Shown here: positions 48,224-62,097 of the stretch, piece by piece
How the letters are laid out: each line of letters begins with the position of its first letter
How positions within the stretch are numbered: position 1 is the first letter of the stretch
NCBI RefSeq assembly: GCF_017744955.1
Contig: NZ_JAGIAG010000006.1
Span: 62,001 to 126,000, forward strand
DNA length: 64,000 nucleotides
Reading direction: 5' to 3'
From: Dokdonella sp.
GTDB lineage: Bacteria; Pseudomonadota; Gammaproteobacteria; Xanthomonadales; Rhodanobacteraceae
The notes under the pieces: generated by a model
Databases searched by the model: none
Told to the model about the DNA's origin: nothing
What the model saw: the letters and a program-made list of their open reading frames with translations, nothing else
Made by a program: the position numbers and the translations under genes

Positions 48224-48519
48224 GGCAGCACCTTGCGGAACGGCCGCACCGTCACCTCGCGGTACACGCCGGCGGCGATGTAGGGATCGGCGTCGGCCCA
48301 GGCCTGCGCCGCGGCGAGATCGACGAACTCGGCGACGATCAGGCTGCCGCTGAAACCGGCCGGACCGGGGTCCTCGGCGTCGATCGCCGGAAACGGCCCG
48401 GCCAGCAGCAACCTTCCCTGCTGCTGCAGCGCCTGCAATCGTTCCAGGTGCGCCGGGCGCGCGGACAGCCTGCGCGCCAGCGAATCGGCAGTGTCGATGC
48501 CGGTGATCGCGTACCACAT
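48220..48519 (-). CDS. yciI: YciI family protein
   Basis: 99 aa, normal length. [60 protein letters not shown], then [20 protein letters not shown], match the dimeric ferredoxin-like family, whose conserved His and Asp are present. Activity unknown in most species. First gene of the coupled yciI-bolA-PpiC set; its promoter lies in the long spacer shared with scpA. Confidence 0.92.
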   Translation of the reverse strand: MWYAITGIDTADSLARRLSARPAHLERLQALQQQGRLLLAGPFPAIDAEDPGPAGFSGSLIVAEFVDLAAAQAWADADPYIAAGVYREVTVRPFRKVLP

Positions 48520-48873
48520 GCGGAGTGCATTCCCTCGGCCAAACCGTAATGGTATCCGATGCGCCGCGCGCTGCGTCCGCCGCCGCGGCCGATCGTGCCG
48601 TTGCGCGCCGCCGCGTTTGCCCGTACGCTAGTGGCGAATCGAAAGGCCGCAGTTCCCGCGCGAGACGCCGCGGCGACGTGCCCGCCCTGCCGCAGCCCTT
48701 CGAACCTTTGGAACGATTGTGTGCCGCTCCGGATTGCAGGATCCGGGCATTCTTCGTTGCAGGCGTCGCGATCCAGCCGGATCCCTTCCGGCCGCGTCCG
48801 ACGCACGGCGACCGTCGACAGATCTTCGCATGACCCGCCACGGGGAGCTTGGGGACTTTCCGGGCCGGCGCTC
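48520..48873. other. 354-base divergent spacer between yciI and scpA
   Basis: No gene I can support on either strand, although the frame ahead of scpA is open. It must contain promoters for both directions; I see no -35/-10 pair good enough to name. Confidence 0.5.
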
Positions 48874-49734
48874 ATGGGATCGAGCATGAACCAACCGCTA
48901 GAGCAGCCAACGCCAGAATCGCCGAGCAGCGCCTTCGCGCAGGTACCGCAGCAGCAGGAAATCCCGCTCGCGGTCGTGCACGGCCAGCCGCTGCTGGAGA
49001 TCCCGCAGGATCTGTACATCCCGCCGGATGCGCTCGAGGTCATCCTCGACGCGTTCGAAGGCCCGCTCGACCTCCTGCTGTACCTGATCCGGCGGCAGAA
49101 CCTGGACATCCTCGACATCCCGATCGCCGAGATCACGCGCCAGTACGTCGACTACATCGAGCTGATGCACGAGATGAAGCTCGAGCTCGCGGCCGAATAC
49201 CTGGTCATGGCCGCGATCCTGGCCGAGATCAAATCGCGCCTGCTGCTGCCGCGCCCGCCGAGCGAGGACGGCGTCGAGGAGGATCCGCGCGCCGAGCTGG
49301 TGCGTCGCCTGCAGGAGTACGAGCGCTTCCGCAAGGCGGCCGAGGACATCGAAGCGATGCCGCGGCAGGAACGCGACTTCGCGCTGGCGCACGTGACGGT
49401 CGACGACCGCAACGTGATCCGCCTGCCGCCGCCGGTGGAACTGCGCGAACTGCTGCTGGCGCTGAAGGACGTGATGAAGCGGGCCGAGCTGTACGGCCAT
49501 CACGCGATCCAGCGCGACGCGTTGAACGTGCGCAGCCGTATGAGCGAAGTGCTGGGCACGCTCGGCGACGGCGAGTTCCACCGCTTCGAGAACCTGTTCG
49601 ACGCCAGCGAAGGCCGCCACGGCGTGGTCGTCACCTTCCTCGCCATGCTCGAACTGGCGAAGGAGCAGCTGATCGAGATCGTGCAGGAAGAGGCGCTGGC
49701 GCCGATCTACGTGAAATCGCTCGCCACGCAGTGA
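48874..49734 (+). CDS. scpA: Segregation and condensation protein A (kleisin)
   Basis: 286 aa from ATG 48874; ATG 48886 (MNQPLEQPTP) with GGGA five bases ahead is an alternative. The kleisin core is clear: ILDAFEGPLDLLLYLIRRQN, LDILDIPIAEITRQYVDYIE, LELAAEYLVMAAILAEIKSR then LLLPRP, and the C-terminal winged helix with FLAMLELAKEQLIEIVQEEA. It bridges the SMC heads and binds ScpB. The first 45 residues are a polar extension. scpB follows after 215 bases filled by three repeats, an unusual gap for this pair. Confidence 0.95.
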   Translation: MGSSMNQPLEQPTPESPSSAFAQVPQQQEIPLAVVHGQPLLEIPQDLYIPPDALEVILDAFEGPLDLLLYLIRRQNLDILDIPIAEITRQYVDYIELMHEMKLELAAEYLVMAAILAEIKSRLLLPRPPSEDGVEEDPRAELVRRLQEYERFRKAAEDIEAMPRQERDFALAHVTVDDRNVIRLPPPVELRELLLALKDVMKRAELYGHHAIQRDALNVRSRMSEVLGTLGDGEFHRFENLFDASEGRHGVVVTFLAMLELAKEQLIEIVQEEALAPIYVKSLATQ

Positions 49735-49736
49735 CG

Positions 49737-49930
49737 TTTGCGATCGCCCCGATCGCGAGGACCGAGAAGCGGCCGTCCGCAGCCGCACTTCAAAAGTAGC
49801 TTTTGCGATCGTCCCGGATCGCGGCGATCGAGAAGCGGTCGTCCACGACCGCACTTCAAAACAGTGAGTTTCTGCGATCGCCTGCGGTCGCGAGGATCGA
49901 AAAGCGGCCGTCCACGGCCGCACTTCCCGA
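49737..49930. repeat. Three tandem ~60-bp repeats between scpA and scpB
   Basis: Copies start near 49737, 49801 and 49870. Each has the plan TTTGCGATCG..., GATCGAGAAGCGG, CGTCCACGGCCG-like palindrome, CACTTC. The element GCGGCCGT/ACGGCCGC in each copy can form a short hairpin. Periods are about 64 and 69 bases. The frame of scpB stays open through copies two and three but no start signal there is convincing. A lone similar copy lies at 53971-54010. Confidence 0.8.
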
Positions 49931-49949
49931 GAAAACAGACAGAACACTG

Positions 49950-50906
49950 ATGGAATTGCATCAACTCAAACGCATCATCGAAGCGGCCCTGCTCGCTTCC
50001 GCGCAGCCGCTGACGCTGCCGCAGATCTCCGGCCTGTTCGACGAATTCGCGATGCCGCCGCAGGAAGACCTGGCCAAGGCGATCACCGAGCTGCAGGCCG
50101 ACGCGGCCGAGCGCGGCGTCGAGCTGGTCGAGGTCGCCTCCGGCTTCCGCTATCAGGTCCGCCAGGACGTGCATCCGTTCGTGTCCAAACTGTGGACCGA
50201 ACGGCAGACGCGCTACTCGCGCGCACTGCTCGAAACGCTGGCGCTGATCGCCTACCGGCAGCCGATCACGCGCGCCGAGATCGAACAGATCCGCGGCGTG
50301 GCGGTGTCGACCAACATCATCCGCACGCTGGAGGAACGCGACTGGGTGCGCGTCGTCGGCTACCGCGACCTGCCCGGCAAGCCGGCCCTGTTCGGCACCA
50401 CCAAGCAGTTCCTCGACTACTTCAACCTGAAGTCGCTGGACCAGCTGCCGGCGCTGAGCGAGATCCGCGACCTCGACGACGAGCCGCAGCTCGCGCTCGA
50501 CGGCAACGGCGAGGCGATCCCGGCCAACGTCGCGGTCGAGGAAACCGACGCAGCGGCGAACGACGACGGCGACACCGCCGCCGGCGAGGACGCCGGAACC
50601 GCAGCGAGCGGCGAAGCGACGGAAACCGGTGCGGAGGGCGAAGCCGAACCCGAGGCGATCGAAGACGACGCGCCTGCCGAAGCCGAAGCCGCCGCCACCG
50701 AAGAAGAAGAAACCTCCACGCAAGCAGGTCCCGACGCGGAAGAAACCGCGGAAGAACACGCCTCCGCGGAACCGAACCCCGAACAACCCGCCGTCGGTCA
50801 GACCGACACCGACACCGCCGCCGTCGAAGAAGACGCCGACACCACCACGCGCGCCGAGCCTCCCGCCGGCGCCATCTCCGGCAAGACCACGGAACCCGCC
50901 GCATGA
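49950..50906 (+). CDS. scpB: Segregation and condensation protein B with long acidic tail
   Basis: 318 aa from ATG 49950. Residues 1-185 are the tandem winged-helix ScpB: LKRIIEAALLASAQPLTLPQ, VEVASGFRYQVRQDVHPFVS, YSRALLETLALIAYRQPITR, GVAVSTNIIRTLEERDWVRV and GKPALFGTTKQFLDYFNLKS. The remaining 130 residues are almost only Ala, Glu, Asp, Thr and Pro, strongly acidic and surely unstructured; many ScpB lack this. ScpB dimers bind ScpA on the SMC complex. The stop overlaps the rluB start (ATGA). Confidence 0.95.
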   Translation: MELHQLKRIIEAALLASAQPLTLPQISGLFDEFAMPPQEDLAKAITELQADAAERGVELVEVASGFRYQVRQDVHPFVSKLWTERQTRYSRALLETLALIAYRQPITRAEIEQIRGVAVSTNIIRTLEERDWVRVVGYRDLPGKPALFGTTKQFLDYFNLKSLDQLPALSEIRDLDDEPQLALDGNGEAIPANVAVEETDAAANDDGDTAAGEDAGTAASGEATETGAEGEAEPEAIEDDAPAEAEAAATEEEETSTQAGPDAEETAEEHASAEPNPEQPAVGQTDTDTAAVEEDADTTTRAEPPAGAISGKTTEPAA

Positions 50907-52375
50907 CCACGCCCGTACGCTCCATCCTGAAACTGAAACGCCCGACCGCCGCCGAAGGCGCGGTAGTGGTCGAGGAACGCCTGCACAAGGTGCTGGCGAA
51001 CGCCGGCCTCGGCTCGCGCCGCCTGCTCGAACAACGCATCGAAGCCGGCCAGGTGCTGCTCAACGGCAGCGTCGCCACGCTCGGCCAGAGCGTGCGCAGC
51101 GGCGACCGCGTCGAAATGGACGGCAAGCGCTTCGTCGTCATCGCCGACAGCGCCGAGCAGGCGCAGGTGCTGCTCTACAACAAGCCCGACGGCGTGGTCG
51201 CCACGCGCGACGATCCCGAAGGCCGCCCGACCGTGTTCGAACAGCTGCCGGCGCTGAAGGGCGCGCGCTGGATCGCGGTCGGCCGCCTCGACATCAACAC
51301 CACCGGCCTGCTGCTGCTGACCACCGACGGCGACCTCGCCAACACCTTGATGCATCCGCGCTCGGAGATCGAACGCGAGTACATCTGCCGCGTGCACGGC
51401 GAAGTGCCGGATGAGACGATCGAGCGCCTGCGCATCGGCATCGAGCTCGAAGACGGCCCGGCGCGGTTCGACGAAATCGGCGTGATCAGTCGCGGCAACA
51501 GCCATTCCTGGTTCCGCGTGACCCTGCGCGAAGGCCGCAACCGCGAGGTGCGCCGCATGTGGGAAGCGCAGGGCCTGATGGTCAGCCGCCTGAAGCGCAT
51601 CCGCTACGGCAGCATCGAACTGCCGCGCGGCCTGCTGCGCGGCCGCTACGAGGAACTCGATCCGGCCCAGGTCGCCGAGCTGCGCCAGCGCAGCGGCACG
51701 CCGAACCCGGAGCCGCGCCTGACCCTGGCGCCGGTGATCGGCCAGCGCCGCGCCGCGCCGACCGAATTCCGCCCGAGTCCGAAGACGCAGCAGGCCTGGA
51801 CCGGCGCGCGCAACGAGGAAGCGCGCGAGTTCGCCGCGTTCGACCGCGTGCGCGACGACGGTTGGCGCCCCGGCGCCGGCAAGCCCGGCCGCAAGCAGCG
51901 CGGCCAGCCGAACAAGAGCGGCAGCGGCAAGGGTCGCCCCGGCGGCGGCCAGAAGGGTCGGCGTCCGGGCCAGGGACAAGGACAGGGTCAGGGCCAGCCG
52001 CGCCAGAACGCCTACAGCGAGCCGGGCCTGAGCCCCGCCGTGCTGCGCAGCTGGTTCCCGGACAGCGCCGGACAGCCCGGCCGCAAGCGTCGCGGCGCCA
52101 AGCCCGGCGCCGAAGTCACCTTCCAGGCCGGCCAGTTCCAGCCGCGCCCGGCCAACAACGGGCCGCGCGGACCGCGCAAGGGCCGCGGCGGCGGCTCACC
52201 GGGCAATTCGATCCACGACGGCAACACGCAGGGCCCGTACGGGCAGCGCCCGCCGCAGGGCCAGCGTCCGCCGCGCGGCGGTTCGCCCGGCAACTCGATC
52301 CACGACGGCAAGCCTGCCGGCGAGCGTCGCCCCGGCGGCGGCAATCGACGCCGCGGACCGCGTCCGCCGCGCTGA
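50903..52375 (+). CDS. rluB: 23S rRNA pseudouridine synthase RluB with long basic tail
   Basis: 490 aa. An S4 domain (LHKVLANAGLGSRRLLEQRI, QVLLNGSVATLGQSVRSGDR) is followed by the RsuA/RluB catalytic domain with GRLDINTTGLLLLTTDGDLA, whose Asp is the nucleophile, and GRNREVRRMWEAQGL. It modifies U2605 of 23S rRNA. From about residue 260 the tail is rich in Gly, Arg, Pro, Gln and Lys, with the block GGSPGNSIHDG twice (around 52190-52225 and 52275-52315), giving a basic RNA-binding-like extension. Coupled to scpB by an ATGA overlap, as in many gammaproteobacteria. Confidence 0.95.
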   Translation: MTTPVRSILKLKRPTAAEGAVVVEERLHKVLANAGLGSRRLLEQRIEAGQVLLNGSVATLGQSVRSGDRVEMDGKRFVVIADSAEQAQVLLYNKPDGVVATRDDPEGRPTVFEQLPALKGARWIAVGRLDINTTGLLLLTTDGDLANTLMHPRSEIEREYICRVHGEVPDETIERLRIGIELEDGPARFDEIGVISRGNSHSWFRVTLREGRNREVRRMWEAQGLMVSRLKRIRYGSIELPRGLLRGRYEELDPAQVAELRQRSGTPNPEPRLTLAPVIGQRRAAPTEFRPSPKTQQAWTGARNEEAREFAAFDRVRDDGWRPGAGKPGRKQRGQPNKSGSGKGRPGGGQKGRRPGQGQGQGQGQPRQNAYSEPGLSPAVLRSWFPDSAGQPGRKRRGAKPGAEVTFQAGQFQPRPANNGPRGPRKGRGGGSPGNSIHDGNTQGPYGQRPPQGQRPPRGGSPGNSIHDGKPAGERRPGGGNRRRGPRPPR

Positions 52376-52429
52376 ACGCGCGTCGCGCCCGAGCGGCGCG
52401 ACGAGAAACGCCGATCCCGAAAAAGCGCA

Positions 52430-52455
52430 CGGCGGCATCGAAACCGATGCCGCCG
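52430..52455. terminator. Bidirectional terminator between rluB and delta-60 gene
   Basis: CGGCGGCATCG and CGATGCCGCCG form a perfect 11-bp stem with loop AAAC. A T-run (CATTTTTCTTG) follows on the forward strand and an A-run (GAAAAAGCG) precedes, giving a T-run for the reverse transcript. A second 9-bp hairpin, CGTCGCGCC/GGCGCGACG, lies at 52381-52403 just after rluB. Confidence 0.82.
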
Positions 52456-52493
52456 GCGAAGTCACAGCATTTTTCTTGTGGGCGCGGTCGTCT

Positions 52494-53951
52494 TCAGTCG
52501 AAGCCCGGGCCGTCGAAGCCATTGGCGAAGATCCGGTCCGGATCGCCGAACAGGCGCAGCAGGGCGAAGTCCCGCCCGGTGATCCCATCGCGGGCCTGGT
52601 AGCCGCCGACCAGCAGGTTGCCGGACGGCTCGACCTCGACCGCGAACGCACCGTCGTTCACCGGGGAAACCTGCACGATGGCGCGCGCCTGACCGTCGCC
52701 GAAGCCGTTGTCCGGCTGGCCATTGGGAAGCAGGCGGGCGACGAAGAAGTCCTCATGCGGCGCGCCGGTCTGGCGGCTGGTCGCATACCCGGCGGCGACG
52801 ATCTTGCCGTTGCCCTGCAGGGCGAGCGACGCCGGTTCGTCGTACTCCGACGAGCCGCTGTACTTGATCGTGGTGCGGCCGTTGGTGCCGAAGCTCGTGT
52901 CGATCGCGCCGTTCGTGTTCAGGCGCATGACGGTCATGCCGCGATCGGAACCGTCGCCGAGGATCAGGATCTTGCCGTCCCTGGCCAGCCGTGCGGCCAT
53001 GATCCTCGACACGCCGGTCGGCTGTCCGCCGCTGTTGGCGGCCTGCAGGACGACGCTGCCGCCGGTGCCGAACGTCGTATCCAGCGTGCCGTTGGCGTTG
53101 AAACGCACGACGAACGCGGTGTTGCGTCCGGACGTGTAGCCGACGATCACGATGCGGTTGTCGCTGCCCAGATTGCCCGCCTGATTCAGCGCGATGCCGG
53201 TCACCGCGTCGCCGGCCTCGGCGACGAACTGCGGCAGCACGACGTAGCCGGCGCCGCCGCCGAAGCTGGTGTCCACTTCGCCGACGGCCGTGAATCGCGC
53301 GACGACCGCCTGCGGATAGGAGGTGTTGCCGTGCGCCACGCGCGTGACGCCGGCGGCGACGATGCGGCCCTCGGAGGTGACGGCCAGCGCCTCCAGGTCG
53401 TCGTGGACGCTCGGCCCGCCGATGTCCAGGCGCGCATAGCCCTTGCGGGCGGAGCCGGCATCCAGCTCGCCGAAGGTCGTATCGAGGCTGCCGTCGTGGC
53501 GCAGCTTGACCAGGCCGAAATCGGCGTACGCGCCGGTCGTCAGCTTCGCGCCGATGAGGATGCCGCGGTTGGGCATCAGCTTGACGGCTTGCGCGGAATC
53601 CGGGCCGGACTGGATGTCGAGCTGCATCAGGCCGCCGTCGCCGAACGAATCATCGAGCGCGCCGTTCGGCAGGTAGCGCGCCACCGCGAGGTTCTCGCTG
53701 GTGCCGGGGGGAGCGGCGTTCGCGCCGACCACCATGCCGGCGGCGAGGAAACGGCCGTCGGCCATCGGGGCGAGCGCGTAGATTTCTTCCGTGCTATTGA
53801 AGAAGTCCGTCCACAGGTAGCCGTTCTGGCCGAAGGACGGATCGGGATCGCCCGGATGCGCCGCGTGCAGCGGGGCCGCGGCGGCGCCAAACGACAGCGC
53901 GATCGCGGCGGCGATGCCGTGCACGCGTCGGATTGCATTCGTATACTTCAT
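52494..53951 (-). CDS. Secreted delta-60 repeat protein with DGF tail
   Basis: 485 aa. Signal peptide to about residue 30 (GIAAAIALSFGAAAAPLHA). Delta-60 repeats run throughout: DPDPSFGQNGYLWTDFF, ARYLPNGALDDSFGDGGLMQ, VRFNANGTLDTTFGTGGSVV, MRLNTNGAIDTSFGTNGRTT, ARLLPNGQPDNGFGDGQA. The end is DPDRIFANGFDGPGFD; GF and D recur after the core motif. Paralog in type of the 40727-42163 gene but from another locus. It is divergent from the ECF sigma/kinase operon with a 119-base spacer, so it may be a target of that sigma factor (inference). Confidence 0.88.
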   Translation of the reverse strand: MKYTNAIRRVHGIAAAIALSFGAAAAPLHAAHPGDPDPSFGQNGYLWTDFFNSTEEIYALAPMADGRFLAAGMVVGANAAPPGTSENLAVARYLPNGALDDSFGDGGLMQLDIQSGPDSAQAVKLMPNRGILIGAKLTTGAYADFGLVKLRHDGSLDTTFGELDAGSARKGYARLDIGGPSVHDDLEALAVTSEGRIVAAGVTRVAHGNTSYPQAVVARFTAVGEVDTSFGGGAGYVVLPQFVAEAGDAVTGIALNQAGNLGSDNRIVIVGYTSGRNTAFVVRFNANGTLDTTFGTGGSVVLQAANSGGQPTGVSRIMAARLARDGKILILGDGSDRGMTVMRLNTNGAIDTSFGTNGRTTIKYSGSSEYDEPASLALQGNGKIVAAGYATSRQTGAPHEDFFVARLLPNGQPDNGFGDGQARAIVQVSPVNDGAFAVEVEPSGNLLVGGYQARDGITGRDFALLRLFGDPDRIFANGFDGPGFD

Positions 53952-53970
53952 CTCATTGCTCCATTCGGGA

Positions 53971-54010
53971 AAAGCGCCATGGGCGGCGGTCGAGCGACCG
54001 CACTTCGGGA
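53971..54010. repeat. Single copy of the scpA-scpB type repeat before the ECF sigma gene
   Basis: AAAGCGCCATGGGCGGCGGT and CGAGCGACCGCACTTCGGGA follow the plan of the repeat at 49870-49930 (AAAGCGG...CCGCACTTCCCGA), including a hairpin GCGGTCG/CGACCGC. It sits between divergent genes, 60 bases before the sigma start. Confidence 0.6.
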
Positions 54011-54070
54011 GGCGCTCGTGTTTCCAGTACGGAGCGGCAGGGAATTTCCTATCAGCGGGTGCGGCGCTTC

Positions 54071-54651
54071 ATGAACGACCTCCCAGCAGCGGCGGAATCC
54101 GCCGCGGCGCGCGACGTGACCCGCCTGCTCCACGCCTGGAGCGGCGGCGACAGCGCTGCCGCCGAGCGCTTGACCGAACTGGTCTACGCGCAGGTGCGCG
54201 CGATCGCCGGCAAGCATCTTCGCCAGTTCAGCGGACCTCTGACCCTGCAGCCGACCGAGCTCGCGCACGAGCTGTTCCTGCGCCTGATCGGCAGCGAAGT
54301 CGACTGGCAGGACCGGCGCCACTTCTACGGCGTGGTCAGCGTCGCGATGCGGCGCATCCTGGTCGACGCCGCGCGCGCGCGCGGCAGCGAGCGGCGCGGC
54401 GGCGGTCAGGTCCACGTCACCCTGTCGGCCGCCGACGACGCCGCCGGCCAGGAAAACAGCGAGGCGCTGGCGCTCGACGAGGCGCTGAACACGTTGCGCG
54501 CGGTCGACGGGCGCAAGTGCGAGATCATCGAATTGAACTACCTGCTCGGCCTCAAGCGCGAGGAAATCGCCGAGGTGGTCGGCGTCTCGGTGCCGACCGT
54601 CGATCGCGAACTGCGCTTCGCGCGCGCCTGGCTCAAGCAGCAGCTCACCAC

Positions 54652-54655
<4 letters not shown>
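54071..54655 (+). CDS. ECF sigma factor of the kinase-associated (TIGR02999-like) type
   Basis: 194 aa from ATG 54071. Region 2 reads YAQVRAIAGKHLRQFSGPLT, LQPTELAHELFLRLIGSEVD and FYGVVSVAMRRILVDAARAR; region 4 reads IIELNYLLGLKREEIAEVVG and VSVPTVDRELRFARAWLK. The pattern TLQPTELAHE and RRILVDAARAR is typical of the ECF family encoded next to Ser/Thr kinases. The stop overlaps the kinase start by ATGA, so the two are translated together and the kinase probably controls sigma activity. Confidence 0.92.
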
Positions 54656-57414
<2,759 letters not shown>

Positions 57415-57520
57415 CGAATTCGCACCCCGTGCGACGAGACGGCGATGGGATTGGGCGCCGGACCCCGTATTCATCCGTCGGATCTGCCGCTTCGCGGCGG
57501 AGAGCCGCCACCAGAACGCG

Positions 57521-60349
<2,829 letters not shown>

Positions 60350-60391
60350 CGGCGACTCGCGAACGCGTCCGCGCGCGACGCCAGCGCCGAT

Positions 60392-60679
60392 CTAGCGGCG
60401 ATCCACCAGATCGGCGTATTCGGGATGCTTCGCCAGCCAGACCGCGGCGTAGGAACAGGCCGGCACCACGCGCCATCCTTCGCGCCGCGCCGCATCGAAC
60501 GCGGTCCGGGTCAGCGTGGCGGCGATGCCGCGGCCGCCGACCGCATCGGGCACGCCGGTGTGGGTGATGGTGAGGACGCCGTCGCGCAGGCGGTAGTCGA
60601 GCACGCAGAGCACGCCGTCGACGGTGGTCTCGAAGCGATTCAGCGCGTCGTTGCGGACGATCGCGTAGTCCTGTGCCAT
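60392..60679 (-). CDS. Small GNAT-fold N-acetyltransferase (YjdJ-like)
   Basis: 95 aa. RFETTVDGVLCVLDYRLRDG, LTITHTGVPDAVGGRGIAAT, LTRTAFDAARREGWRVVPAC and VWLAKHPEYADLV match the short single-domain GNAT family; GGRGIAATL is the acetyl-CoA pyrophosphate loop. It is cytoplasmic and the substrate is unknown. It converges on the second kinase (42-base gap) and is divergent from an AraC regulator. Confidence 0.9.
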   Translation of the reverse strand: MAQDYAIVRNDALNRFETTVDGVLCVLDYRLRDGVLTITHTGVPDAVGGRGIAATLTRTAFDAARREGWRVVPACSYAAVWLAKHPEYADLVDRR

Positions 60680-60763
60680 GTGCGGCTCCGTCGCCGGTCG
60701 GAAAACGCGAGGCTAGCGGCTTTCGCGCGCGGGTGTAACCTGCGCGCTCCTTCGAGGTGTCGC

Positions 60764-61579
60764 ATGGCTTTCGTCCGCATCCGTCCCGCCGCGCCGCTGC
60801 ACGAGTCGATCTCGGCGATCTGGGATTGGCAGGTCGAGCCGGGCGCGTTCCGCCTGGAGCGCATCCTGCCCTCGCCCGGCACGCAGATGATCGTCAACCT
60901 GCTCGAGGACGAGACGCGCGTCTACGCCGACGACGCCGCGCGGCGCTGCGAGCGCACCGAAGGCTGCGTGTTCAGCGGCCAGGCCACGCGCAGTTTCCTG
61001 ATCGACACGGCCGAACAGGTCGCGGTGATGGGCGTGGAATTCCAGCCCGGCGCGGCCGTGCGCTTTCTGCGCGAGCCGATGCACAACCTCGCCGATCGTC
61101 ATGCGGCGTTGACCGCGCTGCACCTGCGCGGGGTCGCCGAACTGCGCGAGCGCCTGCTCGCCGCGCGCGACGCGCCGACGCGCCTGCGCGCGCTCGAGGC
61201 GTGGCTGCGCGCGCGCTTCGCTCCATCGGCGCTGCATCCGGCGGTCGAACACGCGCTGCGCTCGCTCGACGCAGCGCCGTGCGCGTCGCGCGTGCACGCC
61301 CTGATCGAGGCCAGCGGCTATTCGGCGCGCCGCTTCGGCACGCTGTTCCTCGACCAGGTCGGCGTCGCGCCGAAACGCTACGCGCGCCTGCAGCGGTTCC
61401 GCGCGGCGGTGACGGCGGTACAGCACGGCCGCCGCGTCGAATGGGCGCAGGTCGCGGCCGACTGCGGCTTCCACGACCAGCCGCATCTGGTGCGCGAGTT
61501 CCGCGCGTTCGCAGGGATGACGCCGGGCGAGTACGTCTCGATGCGCGGCCCGCACGTCAATCACGTGCCGCTGACCTGA
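60764..61579 (+). CDS. AraC family transcription regulator
   Basis: 271 aa. The N-terminal domain (IRPAAPLHESISAIWDWQVE and onward, with GVEFQPGAAVRFL) is of the DUF6597 sensor type. The C-terminal AraC helix-turn-helix spans about 165-260: VHALIEASGYSARRFGTLFL, DQVGVAPKRYARLQRFRAAV and WAQVAADCGFHDQPHLVREF with RAFAGMTPGEY. It may control the VOC gene 79 bases downstream, an arrangement often seen; this is inference. Confidence 0.92.
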   Translation: MAFVRIRPAAPLHESISAIWDWQVEPGAFRLERILPSPGTQMIVNLLEDETRVYADDAARRCERTEGCVFSGQATRSFLIDTAEQVAVMGVEFQPGAAVRFLREPMHNLADRHAALTALHLRGVAELRERLLAARDAPTRLRALEAWLRARFAPSALHPAVEHALRSLDAAPCASRVHALIEASGYSARRFGTLFLDQVGVAPKRYARLQRFRAAVTAVQHGRRVEWAQVAADCGFHDQPHLVREFRAFAGMTPGEYVSMRGPHVNHVPLT

Positions 61580-61658
61580 ACGCATTGCCGGAATCTACAA
61601 GACGCGCGCATCGTGACGGACTACGCTGCCGGCACGTCCACTCTTCCGGAGACGTTCC

Positions 61659-62096
61659 ATGTCCCGCTTCGCCGCCAACACGGTTTCCACGGTCATTCCC
61701 TGCCTGCGCTATCGCGACGCACTCGCCGCGATCGACTGGCTCTGCAAGACGTTCGGCTTCGAGAAGCAGGCCGTCTACGCGGACGGCGACGTCGTGCATC
61801 ACGCCCAGCTCGTGTTCGGCAACGGCATGATCATGCTCGGCTCGACCGACCGGCACAGCGCCTGGGGTGCACGCATCGCCCAGCCCGACGAAATCGGCGG
61901 CCGCGAGACGCAGGCGCCGTGCGTGATCGTCGCCGACTGCAAGGCGCACTACGAGCACGCGAAGGCGGCCGGCGCGGTCATCGTCGACGAATACGAGGTC
62001 AAGGACTACGGCGGCGCCGGCTACAGCTGCCGCGACCTCGAGGGACACCTGTGGAGCTTCGGCAGCTACGATCCGTGGAAGCCGGCCGCCGAGTGA
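61659..62096 (+). CDS. VOC superfamily (glyoxalase/PhnB-like) protein
   Basis: 145 aa. VSTVIPCLRYRDALAAIDWL, CKTFGFEKQAVYADGDVVHH, AQLVFGNGMIMLGSTDRHSA, HYEHAKAAGAVIVDEYEVKD and YGGAGYSCRDLEGHLWSFGS follow the beta-alpha-beta-beta-beta fold of the vicinal oxygen chelate family. H at the AQL strand and E in DLEGHLWSFG are likely metal ligands. Substrate unknown: glyoxalase, resistance and PhnB members look alike. It follows an AraC regulator and nearly touches the converging ndh (one base between). Confidence 0.88.
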   Translation: MSRFAANTVSTVIPCLRYRDALAAIDWLCKTFGFEKQAVYADGDVVHHAQLVFGNGMIMLGSTDRHSAWGARIAQPDEIGGRETQAPCVIVADCKAHYEHAKAAGAVIVDEYEVKDYGGAGYSCRDLEGHLWSFGSYDPWKPAAE

Positions 62097-62097
62097 G

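Noticed and set aside
48520..48873. Riboswitch or small RNA in the yciI-scpA spacer
   Set aside because: No recognisable conserved fold or terminator pair; only a long divergent spacer.
49737..49930. CRISPR array
   Set aside because: Only three copies, imperfect, adjacent with no unique spacers of equal length and no cas genes.
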